Shown: positions 8,163 through 17,393 of the stretch, piece by piece
How positions within the stretch are numbered: the first letter of the stretch is position 1
Layout: each line of letters begins with the position of its first letter
Origin: JAAXGX01 sp965221595
GTDB taxonomy: Bacteria > Acidobacteriota > Vicinamibacteria > Vicinamibacterales > UBA8438
Assembly (NCBI GenBank): GCA_965221595.1
Contig: OZ244900.1
Location: forward strand, 1,984,001 to 2,048,000
Direction of reading: 5' to 3'
Length of the DNA stretch: 64,000 bases
Position numbers and translations under genes: made by a program
The notes under the pieces: model-generated
The model's database searches: none
What the model saw: only the letters and a program-made list of their open reading frames with translations
Told to the model about the DNA's origin: nothing

Positions 8163-8177
8163 GGAGAAGCCACATCC

Positions 8178-9416
8178 ATGACAGCAAGGCGTAACCTCGT
8201 CTGCAGCGGGTTGGTGGCAGTGCTCGCGCTGCCCGCGTTCGTCCCGGCCGCCGGGGCGCAGGACTGGACGCAGTGGCGCGGACCGAACCGCGACGGCGTC
8301 GCAGCGGCGTTCGACGTCCCCGCACCGTGGCCCGACGGCCTGCACCAGCGCTGGAGCGTTGAAGTCGGCTCGGGCTACGCCACGCCGCTGCTGATAGGCG
8401 AGCGGCTCTACCTGTACGTGCGGCAGGCTGAGGAAGAGGTGCTGCTGGCGCTCGACCCGGCGACGGGCGAGACAATCTGGCGCTCGGCCTATCCGGCCCC
8501 GTTCCAGATGAATCCGGCGACCAATCCGCATGGGCCGGGACCCAAATCGACGCCGGCCTTCGCGGACGGGCGGCTGTTCACGCTCGGCATGAGCGGCATC
8601 GTCAGCGCCTTCGATGCGGACGACGGCGAGTTGCTGTGGCAGGTGCCCGGCGGTGCCGTCGAGCCGCTTTACCACACCGCGATGTCGCCGGTGGTCGAAG
8701 GCGATCTCGTGATCTTCCACGTCGGCGGGAACGACGACGGCGCGCTCACCGCCTTCGATGCGGCAACCGGCGACGTGCGCTGGAGCTGGGACGGTGACGG
8801 GCCCTCCTACGGCTCGCCGTTGGTGCTCGATATCGAGGGGGTGCGCCAGGTCGTCACCTACACGCAGGAGAACGTGGTCGGCGTGGCAGTGCAGACCGGC
8901 GAGCTGCTGTGGAGCCGGCCGTTCACGACGGCCTACGCGACGAACTCGCAGACGCCGGTTCGTTACGGGGACCTGCTGATTGAATCGGGGCAGGGGAACG
9001 GCGTCACCGCCTTCCGCGTGTTGCGCGAGGGCGATGCCTGGACGACCGACGACGTCTGGCGCACCAGCGAAGTGGCGCTGGACATGACGAACGGCGTCGT
9101 GGCGGACGGCGTGCTGTTCGGGCTCTCGCACCTCAACAGCGGCCAGTACTTTGCACTCGATCTGGACACCGGCGAGGTCCTGTGGACCGGCAGTCCGCGC
9201 CAAGCCGAGAACGCCGCAATCCTGCGCTCGGACCGGACGTTGCTGTCGCTGCAGGACGATGCCGAGCTGCTCGTGCTGAACGCCAGCCGCGCGGGCCTCG
9301 AGGAGGTCGAGCGCTACACCGTCGCCGACAGCGCGACGTGGACGCAGCCGACCCTCTCCGGCAAGCGGCTGTTCGTCAAGGACGTCTCGACGCTGACCCT
9401 GTGGACGCTCGAGTAG
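8178..9416 (+). CDS. Exported PQQ-like beta-propeller repeat protein
   Basis: A 412-residue protein with a signal peptide (ends near PAAGAQ) followed at once by DWTQWRGPNRDGV, the standard opening of exported PQQ-like propellers in Acidobacteria and Planctomycetes. Repeated blades have the form ALDPATGETIW, AFDADDGELLWQ, AFDAATGDVRWSW, VAVQTGELLW and ALDLDTGEVLW. It resembles BamB-type and PQQ-alcohol-dehydrogenase propellers, but the calcium and PQQ-binding residues of true dehydrogenases are not recognisable, so a catalytic role is not claimed. It follows the DUF6644 pair by 15 bp, suggesting co-expression and possibly a membrane complex. Confidence 0.85.
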   Translation: MTARRNLVCSGLVAVLALPAFVPAAGAQDWTQWRGPNRDGVAAAFDVPAPWPDGLHQRWSVEVGSGYATPLLIGERLYLYVRQAEEEVLLALDPATGETIWRSAYPAPFQMNPATNPHGPGPKSTPAFADGRLFTLGMSGIVSAFDADDGELLWQVPGGAVEPLYHTAMSPVVEGDLVIFHVGGNDDGALTAFDAATGDVRWSWDGDGPSYGSPLVLDIEGVRQVVTYTQENVVGVAVQTGELLWSRPFTTAYATNSQTPVRYGDLLIESGQGNGVTAFRVLREGDAWTTDDVWRTSEVALDMTNGVVADGVLFGLSHLNSGQYFALDLDTGEVLWTGSPRQAENAAILRSDRTLLSLQDDAELLVLNASRAGLEEVERYTVADSATWTQPTLSGKRLFVKDVSTLTLWTLE

Positions 9417-9435
9417 CGGGAAGGATGGCAGGACC

Positions 9436-10092
9436 GTGGCACTGAGGATCAACGACGAGGCACCGAACTTCAAGGCCGAGACCACCCAGGGAGCGATCGA
9501 CTTCCACGAATGGATCGGGAACGGGTGGGCCATCCTGTTCTCGCATCCCAAGGACTTCACGCCGGTCTGCACGACCGAGCTCGGCTACATGGCCGGCCTC
9601 AAGCCCGAGTTCGACAAGCGCAACTGCAAGATCCTGGGCATCAGCGTCGACGGCGTGAGCAATCACGAACGGTGGGCGCAGGACATCGAGGCGTCGCAGG
9701 GTCACCGCGTCAGCTATCCGCTGATCGGGGATCCCCGGCTCGAGATCGTCAAGCTGTACGACATGCTGCCGGCCGATGCCGGCGACACCAGCGAGGGCCG
9801 CACGCCGGCCGACAACGCCACCGCGCGGTCGGTCTTCGTCATCGGGCCCGACAAGAAGATCAAGGCGACGCTGACATATCCGATGAGCACCGGCCGGAAC
9901 TTCGACGAGGTGCTGCGGCTCCTCGATTCCTGCCAGTTGACGGCCAGCAGGAAGGTGGCAACCCCGGTCAACTGGCGGCAGGGTGACGACGTGATCATCC
10001 TCCCGGCGGTGTCGGAAGAAGAAGCCAGGCAGAAGTACCCCGATGGCTGGCGCTCGCCGCTGCCGTATATCCGCATCGTCCCCCAGCCCTGA
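9436..10092 (+). CDS. 1-Cys peroxiredoxin (Prx6 type)
   Basis: A 218-residue peroxiredoxin, the usual Prx6 length. The peroxidatic cysteine is Cys45 in HPKDFTPVCTTELGYMA; the Prx6-type DATARSVF-like segment reads DNATARSVFVIGPDKKIKA, and the long C-terminal extension ends WRSPLPYIRIVPQP, typical of the subfamily. It reduces hydrogen peroxide and organic peroxides in the cytoplasm (no signal peptide). The GTG at 9436 follows GGATGGCAGGACC. It lies 19 bp after the propeller gene and overlaps the next small gene. Confidence 0.92.
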   Translation: MALRINDEAPNFKAETTQGAIDFHEWIGNGWAILFSHPKDFTPVCTTELGYMAGLKPEFDKRNCKILGISVDGVSNHERWAQDIEASQGHRVSYPLIGDPRLEIVKLYDMLPADAGDTSEGRTPADNATARSVFVIGPDKKIKATLTYPMSTGRNFDEVLRLLDSCQLTASRKVATPVNWRQGDDVIILPAVSEEEARQKYPDGWRSPLPYIRIVPQP

Positions 10093-10564
10093 CGGGCCGC
10101 CCGAGAGCCCTACCCGCGGCGAGCGGATCCGGCGGCAGGCCCGCTCGCGGTTCCTGTGCGCGGCCGTCGTGGTGTGTCTGCCCCTGGCCGGGAGCTGTGG
10201 TGGCGCCGGCGGCGACGCTGCGGATCTGTCCACGCTCGACGACGCGCTCCCGCTCGTCACCGAAAACTGGCGCATTGCCGAGATGGCAACGGCCCACGGA
10301 GCCTTTACCGTCGAGGTCGAGGTGGGGGACGGGGTGGACACGACCGCGCTCGCGCGCGAGCTGATCCAGCCGCTGCAGGACCGCTACGCGGAAGTGCTGG
10401 TCTACTTCCACGCGCGAGAGCCCGTCGGCGATCTGCCGCGGCTGCGTGTGCAGTGGACGGCCGAGAACGGCTACGTCGAAACGCGCTACCACCCCGGCCC
10501 CGCGGAGTCCGCCCGTGGCGACCTTGCCGCCGGGTCCCGGGCCGTCAGCCGAACAGGGCGTTGA
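10043..10564 (+). CDS. Putative small lipoprotein, function unknown
   Basis: Up to 173 residues. A hydrophobic run FLCAAVVVCLPLAGSCGG looks like a lipoprotein signal with cysteine after LAGS, not a perfect lipobox. The mature part includes IQPLQDRYAEVLVYFHARE and LPRLRVQWTAENGYVETRY, suggesting a small alpha/beta domain. The only ATG (10043) lies inside the peroxiredoxin gene and would give an unusually long, Arg/Pro-rich N-terminus, so the true start is uncertain. Its 3' end overlaps the convergent SpmAB-like gene by 20 bp. No family recognised. Confidence 0.5.
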   Translation: MAGARRCRISASSPSPDGPPESPTRGERIRRQARSRFLCAAVVVCLPLAGSCGGAGGDAADLSTLDDALPLVTENWRIAEMATAHGAFTVEVEVGDGVDTTALARELIQPLQDRYAEVLVYFHAREPVGDLPRLRVQWTAENGYVETRYHPGPAESARGDLAAGSRAVSRTGR

Positions 10565-11864
10565 CGATGAACGTGGCGGCCAGGATGCCGGCGACGTCCG
10601 CCAGCAGGCAGGCCGGCACCGCGTGGCGGGTGTCCTTGACCCCGACGGCGCCGAAGTAGACGGCCAGCACGTAGAACGTGGTCTCGGTGCTGCCCTGGTA
10701 CGTGCTGACCAGGTAGCCGACGAGCGAATCGGGACCGTACGCCGTCATCGCCTCCGAGGCCACGCCCATGGCGCCCGAGCCGGACAGCGGGCGCAGCAGC
10801 GCCATCGGCAGCGCCTCGGCCGGGATGCCGACCAGGCCGGTCAGCGGCGCCGCGAGCCCGATCAGTACGTCCAGCGCGCCGGACGCCCTGAACATGCCGA
10901 CCAGCACGAGGATGGCGACCAGATACGGAATGATACGGATGGCGACCTGAAAGCCGTCCCGGGCACCCTCGACGAGCGACTCGTACACGCGCACGCCGCG
11001 GATCCAGCCGTAGAGAACGAGCGCGGCGACGACGGCCGGCAGGAGCCAGGACGACGCCATGTCGCGCAGGACGTCGCCGGCCGGAACCTCCGGATCGCGG
11101 TCGATGAGGGCGCTCGCGGCCGCCAGCAGCAGCGTCGCCCAGAACAGCCAGCCCACCGCCCGGCGGCCCGCAGCGGGACGGACGGAGCTCGCGCCGGCGG
11201 CGGGCGGGAGATCGCCGGCCGTTGCTTCACTACCCGCCGTCGCGTCGGCATCCGGCGCGGCGAGCGCCGGCGGCGCCGAGGCGCGATAGCGGGGCAGGCG
11301 GGCCAACAGCAGCGCGGCGGTCACCCCGACCACGGTTGCTACCGCGGTGGCGAACCAGGTGGGCAGCAGGATGCCGGCCGCGTCGGTCGAGCCGAGCGCC
11401 GCGCGGACGCCGATCATCCCGGTCGGGAGCAACGCCAGCCCCGAGGTGTTGATCGCCAGGAACAGCACCATGTGATTCGTCGCCACCCCGTGCCGGCTGT
11501 TGTACTTGTCGAGTTCCTCGATCGCCTTGATCCCGAACGGCGTGGCGGCATTGGCCAGGCCCATCATGTTGGCCGCGATGTTCAGGAGCATGCCGCTCAT
11601 GGCCGGGCTGTCGGGCGGCAGTCCCGGGAAGAGCAGCCGCATGACCGGGCTCACCAGCCGCGCCAGGCGAGCCATCAGCCCAGCGTCGGCCGCGACCCGC
11701 ATGAGCCCGAGGAAGAAGGCCATCACGCCCACCAGGCCGATCGCGAGATCGACGGCGCTGCGCGCCGACGAAACGACCGCATCGGTGAGAGCGCGCATCT
11801 CCCCGGCGAGCGCGGCGGCGAGTATCGAGGCCAGGGCAACGAAGACGAAGATGCCGTTCAGCAT
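10545..11864 (-). CDS. Fused SpmA-SpmB-like nucleoside-recognition (Gate) domain membrane protein
   Basis: A 439-residue membrane protein with two Gate/nucleoside-recognition halves. The first (about residues 1-190) contains SPVMRLLFPGLPPDSPAMSG, MLLNIAANMMGLANAATPFG and FLAINTSGLALLP, matching spore maturation protein A. After an Ala/Pro-rich linker (about 195-235), the second half contains DGFQVAIRIIPYLVAILVLV, RPLSGSGAMGV and STYQGSTETTFYVLAVYFG, matching SpmB. In Bacillus the two are separate proteins needed for spore core dehydration; fused homologues occur in non-sporulating bacteria and are of unknown transport function. The ATG at 11864 was chosen because similarity begins there. Confidence 0.85.
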   Translation of the reverse strand: MLNGIFVFVALASILAAALAGEMRALTDAVVSSARSAVDLAIGLVGVMAFFLGLMRVAADAGLMARLARLVSPVMRLLFPGLPPDSPAMSGMLLNIAANMMGLANAATPFGIKAIEELDKYNSRHGVATNHMVLFLAINTSGLALLPTGMIGVRAALGSTDAAGILLPTWFATAVATVVGVTAALLLARLPRYRASAPPALAAPDADATAGSEATAGDLPPAAGASSVRPAAGRRAVGWLFWATLLLAAASALIDRDPEVPAGDVLRDMASSWLLPAVVAALVLYGWIRGVRVYESLVEGARDGFQVAIRIIPYLVAILVLVGMFRASGALDVLIGLAAPLTGLVGIPAEALPMALLRPLSGSGAMGVASEAMTAYGPDSLVGYLVSTYQGSTETTFYVLAVYFGAVGVKDTRHAVPACLLADVAGILAATFIVNALFG

Positions 11865-11953
11865 GGTGGCGGAGGCCACCCATGGTAGCAGGACGCCGCC
11901 GGGACGAACCGCGCTATGCTGTAGCGGAACTCGTTCAACGCCAGGAGATGCCG

Positions 11954-13210
11954 ATGCCGAACCGTTCCGTGTCCGGGCGGATGTCGCCGCTTGCGGCGCT
12001 CGCCACCGTTCTCCTCGCGGCTCTCGCCGCGCCGGTGGCCGCCCAGGAGGCCGCGCCGCAGCGCGCTTGCCCCGACTGCGCGGCGTCGCGCAGGCTGCCC
12101 GCCGCGCCGCAGGTTTTTCACACGCAGGAACAGAGCTTCCGGGTGGTGCCAATCACGGGCCTCTCGCGGCCCTGGGCGCTCGCCTTTCTGCCGAACGGCG
12201 ACATGCTGATCACGGAGCACGGCGGCCGGCTGCGCATCGTACGCGACGGCGTGCTCGACCCCGAGCCGCTGGCCGGCCTGCCCGAGGTGTTCACGCCCCG
12301 CCGCAAGGGGCTGATGGACATCGCGCTGCATCCCCGCTTCCTGGACAACCAGTTCGTCTACTTCACGTACCACAAGGCGAGTCCCAAACACCGACTGGCT
12401 GCCACGACGGTGCTTGCCCGCGGCAAGTTCGAGGGACGAGGCGCGCTCGTGGAGGTGCGGGACCTGTTCGTGGCGGACGCCGACTACATGGGCGCGGCGC
12501 AGACCTCGCGCATCGCCTTCGGCCCCGACGGCAAGCTGTATATGGTGGTGGGCCAACCGGCACGCTACGAAGTCGGCTCGGCCGACCACGCGCAGGACCC
12601 CTCCAATCACGCCGGCAAGATGCTGCGCCTCAACGACGACGGGACCGTCCCCGACGACAACCCGTTCGTCGACGCGCCGGGTCACCGTCCCGAGATCTAT
12701 GCGCTCGGCATTCGCAATTCGAACGGGCTGGCCTGGCATCCGGAGACGGGCGAGCTGTGGGAGACCGAGAACGGTCCGCAGGGCGGTGATGAGGTCAATA
12801 TCATCCGGGCCGGTCTGAACTACGGCTGGCCGATCGTCTCGTACGGGCGGGCATACTCGGGCGATCTGACCGGGACGCATTCGGGCCCCCAGCAGACCGC
12901 CCGCCAGGCAGAGGGCATCGAGGATCCGGTCTTCTTCTGGAGCCCGTCGATCTCGCCGGCCGGACTGATGTTCTATACCGGCGACCGCTTCCCGAACTGG
13001 CAGGGTGACCTGTTCGTCGGTGCGTTGCGGGGCGCCGAGCTCCAGCGTCTGGTCTTCAACGACCGCGGACTGCTGGTGCGCCAGCAGTCGCTGCTGCGGG
13101 AACTCGGGCAGCGCATCCGGGAGGTCAGGCAGGGACCGGACGGGCTTATCTACCTGCTTACCGACGAGGCGGACGGCGCGCTGCTGCGACTCGAGCCGGT
13201 CGCTCCGTAG
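11954..13210 (+). CDS. Exported PQQ-dependent sugar dehydrogenase-like protein
   Basis: A 418-residue protein of the soluble glucose/sorbosone dehydrogenase family. After a signal peptide (cleavage near PVAAQE), the six-bladed propeller shows LSRPWALAFLPNGDMLITEH, RKGLMDIALHPRF, FVYFTYHK, TSRIAFGPDGKLYMVVG, NHAGKMLRLNDDGTVPDDNP, IYALGIRNSNGLAWHPETGE, LWETENGPQGGDEVNII and NYGWPIVSYG, all family hallmarks, including the catalytic-His-type LHP. It is predicted to oxidise aldose sugars in the periplasm with PQQ. The ATG at 11954 has AGGAG six bases upstream; the ATG at 11948 lies directly against that site. Its last 61 bp overlap the convergent propeller gene. Confidence 0.87.
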   Translation: MPNRSVSGRMSPLAALATVLLAALAAPVAAQEAAPQRACPDCAASRRLPAAPQVFHTQEQSFRVVPITGLSRPWALAFLPNGDMLITEHGGRLRIVRDGVLDPEPLAGLPEVFTPRRKGLMDIALHPRFLDNQFVYFTYHKASPKHRLAATTVLARGKFEGRGALVEVRDLFVADADYMGAAQTSRIAFGPDGKLYMVVGQPARYEVGSADHAQDPSNHAGKMLRLNDDGTVPDDNPFVDAPGHRPEIYALGIRNSNGLAWHPETGELWETENGPQGGDEVNIIRAGLNYGWPIVSYGRAYSGDLTGTHSGPQQTARQAEGIEDPVFFWSPSISPAGLMFYTGDRFPNWQGDLFVGALRGAELQRLVFNDRGLLVRQQSLLRELGQRIREVRQGPDGLIYLLTDEADGALLRLEPVAP

Positions 13211-15441
13211 GCCGGGGCGGCGGCCGTGACCGCGTTGCCCAGGGCGTCGGTGGCACGGATGGCGAGCCGGTCGAGCTGATCGCGGTCGACCGCCAGGCGG
13301 AAGCGCTCGACCGTCGAATCGGCGATGCCGTCCAGCGGATACAGCACCTCCCAGCGCGCGGTGTCGAGCGAATATTCGACGCGGCGCACGGGTGAGTGTC
13401 CGTCGATGACGGCGAAAGCGACGGTGAATCGGCCCGCTTCGCGGCGCGGGGCATCGATGTCGATGCGGGGCGGCGAGTTGTCCACGTCGAACGGTTTGCT
13501 CTCGGTCACCCCGACGAGCCCCGCACCGGGCGCGTTGGCACCGGCGTCCGAGGCGATGAGCCGGACGAGGTAGCTGCCGTCGGGAACGCTCGTCGTGTCC
13601 CACGTGTAGATGGAGCCCTCGATTCCTGTCCGCAGCGCGCGCCACGACGTGTCCGTCTCGGTACGCACCAGCAGGTCGAAGCGCAGCCTGTCGTTGTTCG
13701 GGTCGCGGGCCGTCCACACGAACGTGCGCAGTCCCCGACGATGGACGCGGCGCCCCAGCGTCGTCTGCTGCGTTTCCCGCTGGGTTCCGCCGGCACCGTT
13801 ACCGCCACTCGCAGCGGGCCGGTCGTCGAGACCCGCGATGGGCGGATCGCCGCTCGCGAACGGTTGCTGAAAGGCCACGCCCGGCTCGTGCACGGTCAGC
13901 GTGGCGATCTCCGGCCGCAGGTTCTGCGGCAGGTAGGCGGCGGTGACGGAGAGCAGCGTCGGGCTGTCGTCTTCACCGCGCAGCTCGGCTTTCCATTGCA
14001 GGTAGCGTGCGCGGGGGCTGCCGATCGACGAGCCGTTCGCGTCGCGGTAGGCAGCCGACCAGCGGCTCCACGCGTCGTTGGGCGTCGACGTGTTGCCCGA
14101 CCGCGTGTAGAGCCGGACCGAGCTGTCACCGGGGGTGAGCGCGTGCCAGCGCAGCGCGCCCCACCTGGCGACCGTCCGGGCGTCGCGCACCTCTGACACG
14201 TACGTGCCTTCACCGGCCTGCCCGGGCAGCAGTCGATAGACCTTGCCCGGGTTAGCTGTGGCGTAGTAGACGGCGCCGCCGGCACCGGCCGCGAACCGCG
14301 TGACCTGCCTGGCGGGCGCCCGTGCGAGCAGCCGGACGCGCGGCGGGTCCGCGGAGACGTGGTAGATCCGGCCGTCGGGGCCGGTGCCGATCAGTAGACC
14401 GCCACGGCCGTCGGTCGAGACGTCATAGGGCGTGTCGCGCGCGGACTCCCACACCGTGTCCCACGCACCGTCGGCGCCGATCCGGTAGACGGCGCCCCGC
14501 CCCGCCGCTGTCGCCCCGGACGTCTGTGCCGGGCCGGCGCCGGGCGCCGGGGCCCGCCCGGAATCGGCCACCCCGACCACCGTGACCGTGGTGGACGTGG
14601 TCACACGCGGCACGCCGGGCGAAGCCGCAGCCGGCGGCGGCGGGGCAGGCGGTGTGCTGCGCTGGGCCGACTCGCCGACGGCGACCGCATAGAGCGTGCC
14701 GTCGCCTGCGACGTGGAGTGCGCGAATCTCGGCGTACGGCGAATCGAGGACGACGAAGCCACGCCCGTCACCGCCGATGCGCAGCACCTGCCCGGGCGTG
14801 CCGGTGCCAGCCAGGAGATTACCTTCGGTGTCGCGGCTCAGAGCGAGGACATGCGACGCATCCGCCTCGTAGAACAGGCTCGTCTCCCCGTTCGGAGCCA
14901 GGCGGTAAATGCGACCCTCGTCGCCGGTGGCCACGAAGCGATTGCCTGCCGGGTCGGCCGCGACGGCCCAGATGTACCGGTCGTCGGGGTCGAAGATCCG
15001 CTCGGCCGGGCCGCGTCCGATCCGGAACAGCGCGCCGTCGGGCGAGGTGCCGACCAGCGCTGCCCCTGCGTCGTCGGGGTGAACGACATGGATGTTCTGC
15101 TCCGCGGCCTCGAAGATCGTCGACGCCCCGCCATCCGGTTCCAGACGAAACACCCGGCCGTTGCCGCCGCTGCCGATCCACAATGCGCCGCCCGCCGGTG
15201 CGAGCGACCACAGGAACGGCGCGGTCGCCTCGTGGAGCAGCTCCGCGTCACGGGCCAGCGTCAGCCGCCCGTCCGCGTCTATCGATACCCCGTCGGCCGC
15301 GCCCGCGAGGAACTCCTCGTGCGTCGAGACGCGCCAGAAAACAGCCGAGGATCCGTGGAGGACGACGACCGACACGCCGAGTGCGACGGCCAACGCCGCG
15401 CCGCGGAGGCCCGTTCGCCGGCGCGGGCGAAGGGGCGTCAT
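13150..15441 (-). CDS. Exported beta-propeller (NHL/YncE-like) protein with C-terminal Ig/FN3-like region
   Basis: A 763-residue protein. An N-terminal membrane segment or signal (GAALAVALGVSVVVLHG) is followed by many short blades: LWIGSGGNGRVFRLEPDG, ALVGTSPDGALFRIGRG, FVATGDEGRIYRLAPNGET, LLAGTGTPGQVLRIGGDG, LLIGTGPDGRIYHVSAD and VYYATANPGKVYRLLPG. The second half contains WSRWSAAYRDANG, FVWTARDPNNDRLRFDLLVR and VEYSLDTARWEVLYPLDG, resembling FN3/Ig-like domains. The ATG at 15441 overlaps the stop of the S55 peptidase gene by four bases (ATGA), so the two are co-translated. Probably surface-exposed or periplasmic binding or structural role; no catalytic residues recognised. Confidence 0.75.
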   Translation of the reverse strand: MTPLRPRRRTGLRGAALAVALGVSVVVLHGSSAVFWRVSTHEEFLAGAADGVSIDADGRLTLARDAELLHEATAPFLWSLAPAGGALWIGSGGNGRVFRLEPDGGASTIFEAAEQNIHVVHPDDAGAALVGTSPDGALFRIGRGPAERIFDPDDRYIWAVAADPAGNRFVATGDEGRIYRLAPNGETSLFYEADASHVLALSRDTEGNLLAGTGTPGQVLRIGGDGRGFVVLDSPYAEIRALHVAGDGTLYAVAVGESAQRSTPPAPPPPAAASPGVPRVTTSTTVTVVGVADSGRAPAPGAGPAQTSGATAAGRGAVYRIGADGAWDTVWESARDTPYDVSTDGRGGLLIGTGPDGRIYHVSADPPRVRLLARAPARQVTRFAAGAGGAVYYATANPGKVYRLLPGQAGEGTYVSEVRDARTVARWGALRWHALTPGDSSVRLYTRSGNTSTPNDAWSRWSAAYRDANGSSIGSPRARYLQWKAELRGEDDSPTLLSVTAAYLPQNLRPEIATLTVHEPGVAFQQPFASGDPPIAGLDDRPAASGGNGAGGTQRETQQTTLGRRVHRRGLRTFVWTARDPNNDRLRFDLLVRTETDTSWRALRTGIEGSIYTWDTTSVPDGSYLVRLIASDAGANAPGAGLVGVTESKPFDVDNSPPRIDIDAPRREAGRFTVAFAVIDGHSPVRRVEYSLDTARWEVLYPLDGIADSTVERFRLAVDRDQLDRLAIRATDALGNAVTAAAPAYGATGSSRSSAPSASSVSR

Positions 15442-17270
15442 TCTGCCTCGACGTCCAGTGTCAGCGTTCGGGAACCGGACACCGCGTGGTCGGTGCGGAT
15501 CTCCCACTCGCCGAGCGTGGCCTGGGTGAGGCGCCGGAGTCCGCTGCCGCTCCGATCGCCTTCGAGCACCGCCAGCACCGACGGCGGCAGTGCCGGCATC
15601 GGGGCACCCCGGACAACCGCGCCTGGTTGAGCGCTGAGCAGTTCGACATAGAGCCGGTTATTGCGCCGGGTCGCATTCAGCGTGCGAATGATCTGTTCGA
15701 TCGTGCCGGGCGCCTGCGCCGAGCGCGACTCGCGGAGCGCGCGCGCGTTCAATCGGGGCGCATCCGACACCACCAGCTGCAACTGCCCCGTGGCATGGCG
15801 CGGTATGTCGACCGTTACGGTCTCGACCAGCTCGGCGCCGCCGTAGCCGCGCGCGAGCACATGGAGCCGCACGGCATCGCCGGGGCGGACGCGCAGCGCA
15901 TCGACCCAGACACGCTCGATGGTTGCCGTACGCGGCTGTTCCGCCGACGTGATCTCGATGTCGATGCCATCGAGTGCGAGGGGAGCGATGCGGTTGTTCA
16001 ACAGCGTGGTCAACGGATTGGCGATGGCCCCGGCGGCGCCGAACAGGGCGGTATCGCCACTGTAGATGTCCTCGAACGCCACGTCGGCATGGCCGCGGAC
16101 GCGCGTCCTGCTGCTGAGGACATAGGTCGACGCCCCACGTTCGCGGGTCCACGACAGGAACGTGCTGAGCACGCCGGTGTAGGTCAGCAGCGGTGTGAAC
16201 AGCCGGTCCTCGACGACATCGAAAGCGAACTCCCGCGTCAGATGACGCTCCGGCTCATGGAGCTCGACGCGCACGGGAACCATCGGCGGGCCCGCTCCCA
16301 GAGCGCCGAAGATGCCGGTCGAGCGATCCTGATCCAGTGTACCGACGACGGCGCCGATGGCCGCGATCTTCGACGACAGCGCGAGGCTGGGCAGCAGCGT
16401 CGTTACGGAAGCCCGGGTCATCGGGAAGCGGATTGGCCCGAGGTTGTAGAACGGGTGGCCGAAGGCGTAGACACGGCCATCGTCCACGAGCGTCACGGTG
16501 CCCGTGCCGGCCATCGTCAGGTCACCGCGCACGAGCACGGCCCCGATCGGATCACCCGGTTGCAGGGGCGCGGTCTCTTCCGGACCCGCAGTCTGAGCGG
16601 CACCGGCGGCCGCGACGAAGCCGCTGCCGTGGAAGGCGGCGGTCCACAACGCCCGGACTTGCGGATCGAATCCATTGAGCACGACCGGCGTCGCGATGGG
16701 CCGCAGCAGCGTGGCCAGCCGTTCACCGGCCGCCGGCGGCAGGCCGAGCGCGCGTACGTGACCGGGCTGGCCTGCGAACGGACGCGTCCGGTCGAAGGCG
16801 GCGTCGATCACCGCCTGCAGGTCGCCGGGGGTCGCCGGAAACGCCGGCGGCAGCGTCGCCGGCCGCACCACCGCTGACCGGTTGGCGTCGGACGCCGCCA
16901 TCTCGCCGATGGGGGTGATGCCGGCGATTGGCTCCTTCGGAAACGAGCCGAGCGCATACGATACGGCGCCGACCAGCCGGTCGTCGACGTAGACCGGACT
17001 TCCGCTCATGCCCTGAATGACGCCGGTTTCGGCCAGCGGTCCACCGGACAGCCTGGCGACGATGACGCTGCGCCGCGGGCCCATGACGTTACGCAGGACA
17101 CCCAGGATCTCGACGCCGAATTCCTCGCGCCGAGTCCCTTCGAACACCGTAATGCCGATACCGTGCATACCCGGCCGCACCTCGTCGAGGGGCATTCGGC
17201 CCGTCGCGGCCGGGAGGGCGACGGCGCAAAGGCCGCTCGCGAGCATGAGCATGGGGACGATACGGGTCAT
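15438..17270 (-). CDS. SpoIVB-like S55 family serine peptidase, exported
   Basis: A 610-residue protein with a signal peptide (ends near LPAATG). Residues 25-60 carry PLDEVRPGMHGIGITVFEGT, a PGMxGxG sequence found at the start of SpoIVB S55 domains; ETGVIQGMSGSPVYVDDRLV includes the catalytic-serine SGSPV motif, and YAFGHPFYNLG provides a conserved GHPF. SpoIVB peptidases cleave membrane-associated regulatory proteins during sporulation; acidobacterial relatives are common without known substrates. An ATG at 17270 was preferred over an in-frame GTG at 17282. It faces the trp operon across a shared intergenic region and is coupled to the propeller gene at its 3' end. Confidence 0.82.
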   Translation of the reverse strand: MTRIVPMLMLASGLCAVALPAATGRMPLDEVRPGMHGIGITVFEGTRREEFGVEILGVLRNVMGPRRSVIVARLSGGPLAETGVIQGMSGSPVYVDDRLVGAVSYALGSFPKEPIAGITPIGEMAASDANRSAVVRPATLPPAFPATPGDLQAVIDAAFDRTRPFAGQPGHVRALGLPPAAGERLATLLRPIATPVVLNGFDPQVRALWTAAFHGSGFVAAAGAAQTAGPEETAPLQPGDPIGAVLVRGDLTMAGTGTVTLVDDGRVYAFGHPFYNLGPIRFPMTRASVTTLLPSLALSSKIAAIGAVVGTLDQDRSTGIFGALGAGPPMVPVRVELHEPERHLTREFAFDVVEDRLFTPLLTYTGVLSTFLSWTRERGASTYVLSSRTRVRGHADVAFEDIYSGDTALFGAAGAIANPLTTLLNNRIAPLALDGIDIEITSAEQPRTATIERVWVDALRVRPGDAVRLHVLARGYGGAELVETVTVDIPRHATGQLQLVVSDAPRLNARALRESRSAQAPGTIEQIIRTLNATRRNNRLYVELLSAQPGAVVRGAPMPALPPSVLAVLEGDRSGSGLRRLTQATLGEWEIRTDHAVSGSRTLTLDVEAE

Positions 17271-17393
17271 GATTGAGACCACCGGAGCGGCGCTGATAGC
17301 CGATGTGTATAGCGGACCGGAGACAGCAGGTCAAGGAGGTTCGGGCGGCAGAGCAGTGCGGATTGCCGCAAGTGTAGTCGGCCAGGAAACGCA

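Noticed and set aside
7128..9572. Very long antisense open frame opposite the DUF6644/propeller genes
   Set aside because: Its translation is Arg/His/Gln/Pro-rich low-complexity typical of the antisense of high-G+C genes; the plus-strand genes carry signal peptides, membrane segments and family motifs.
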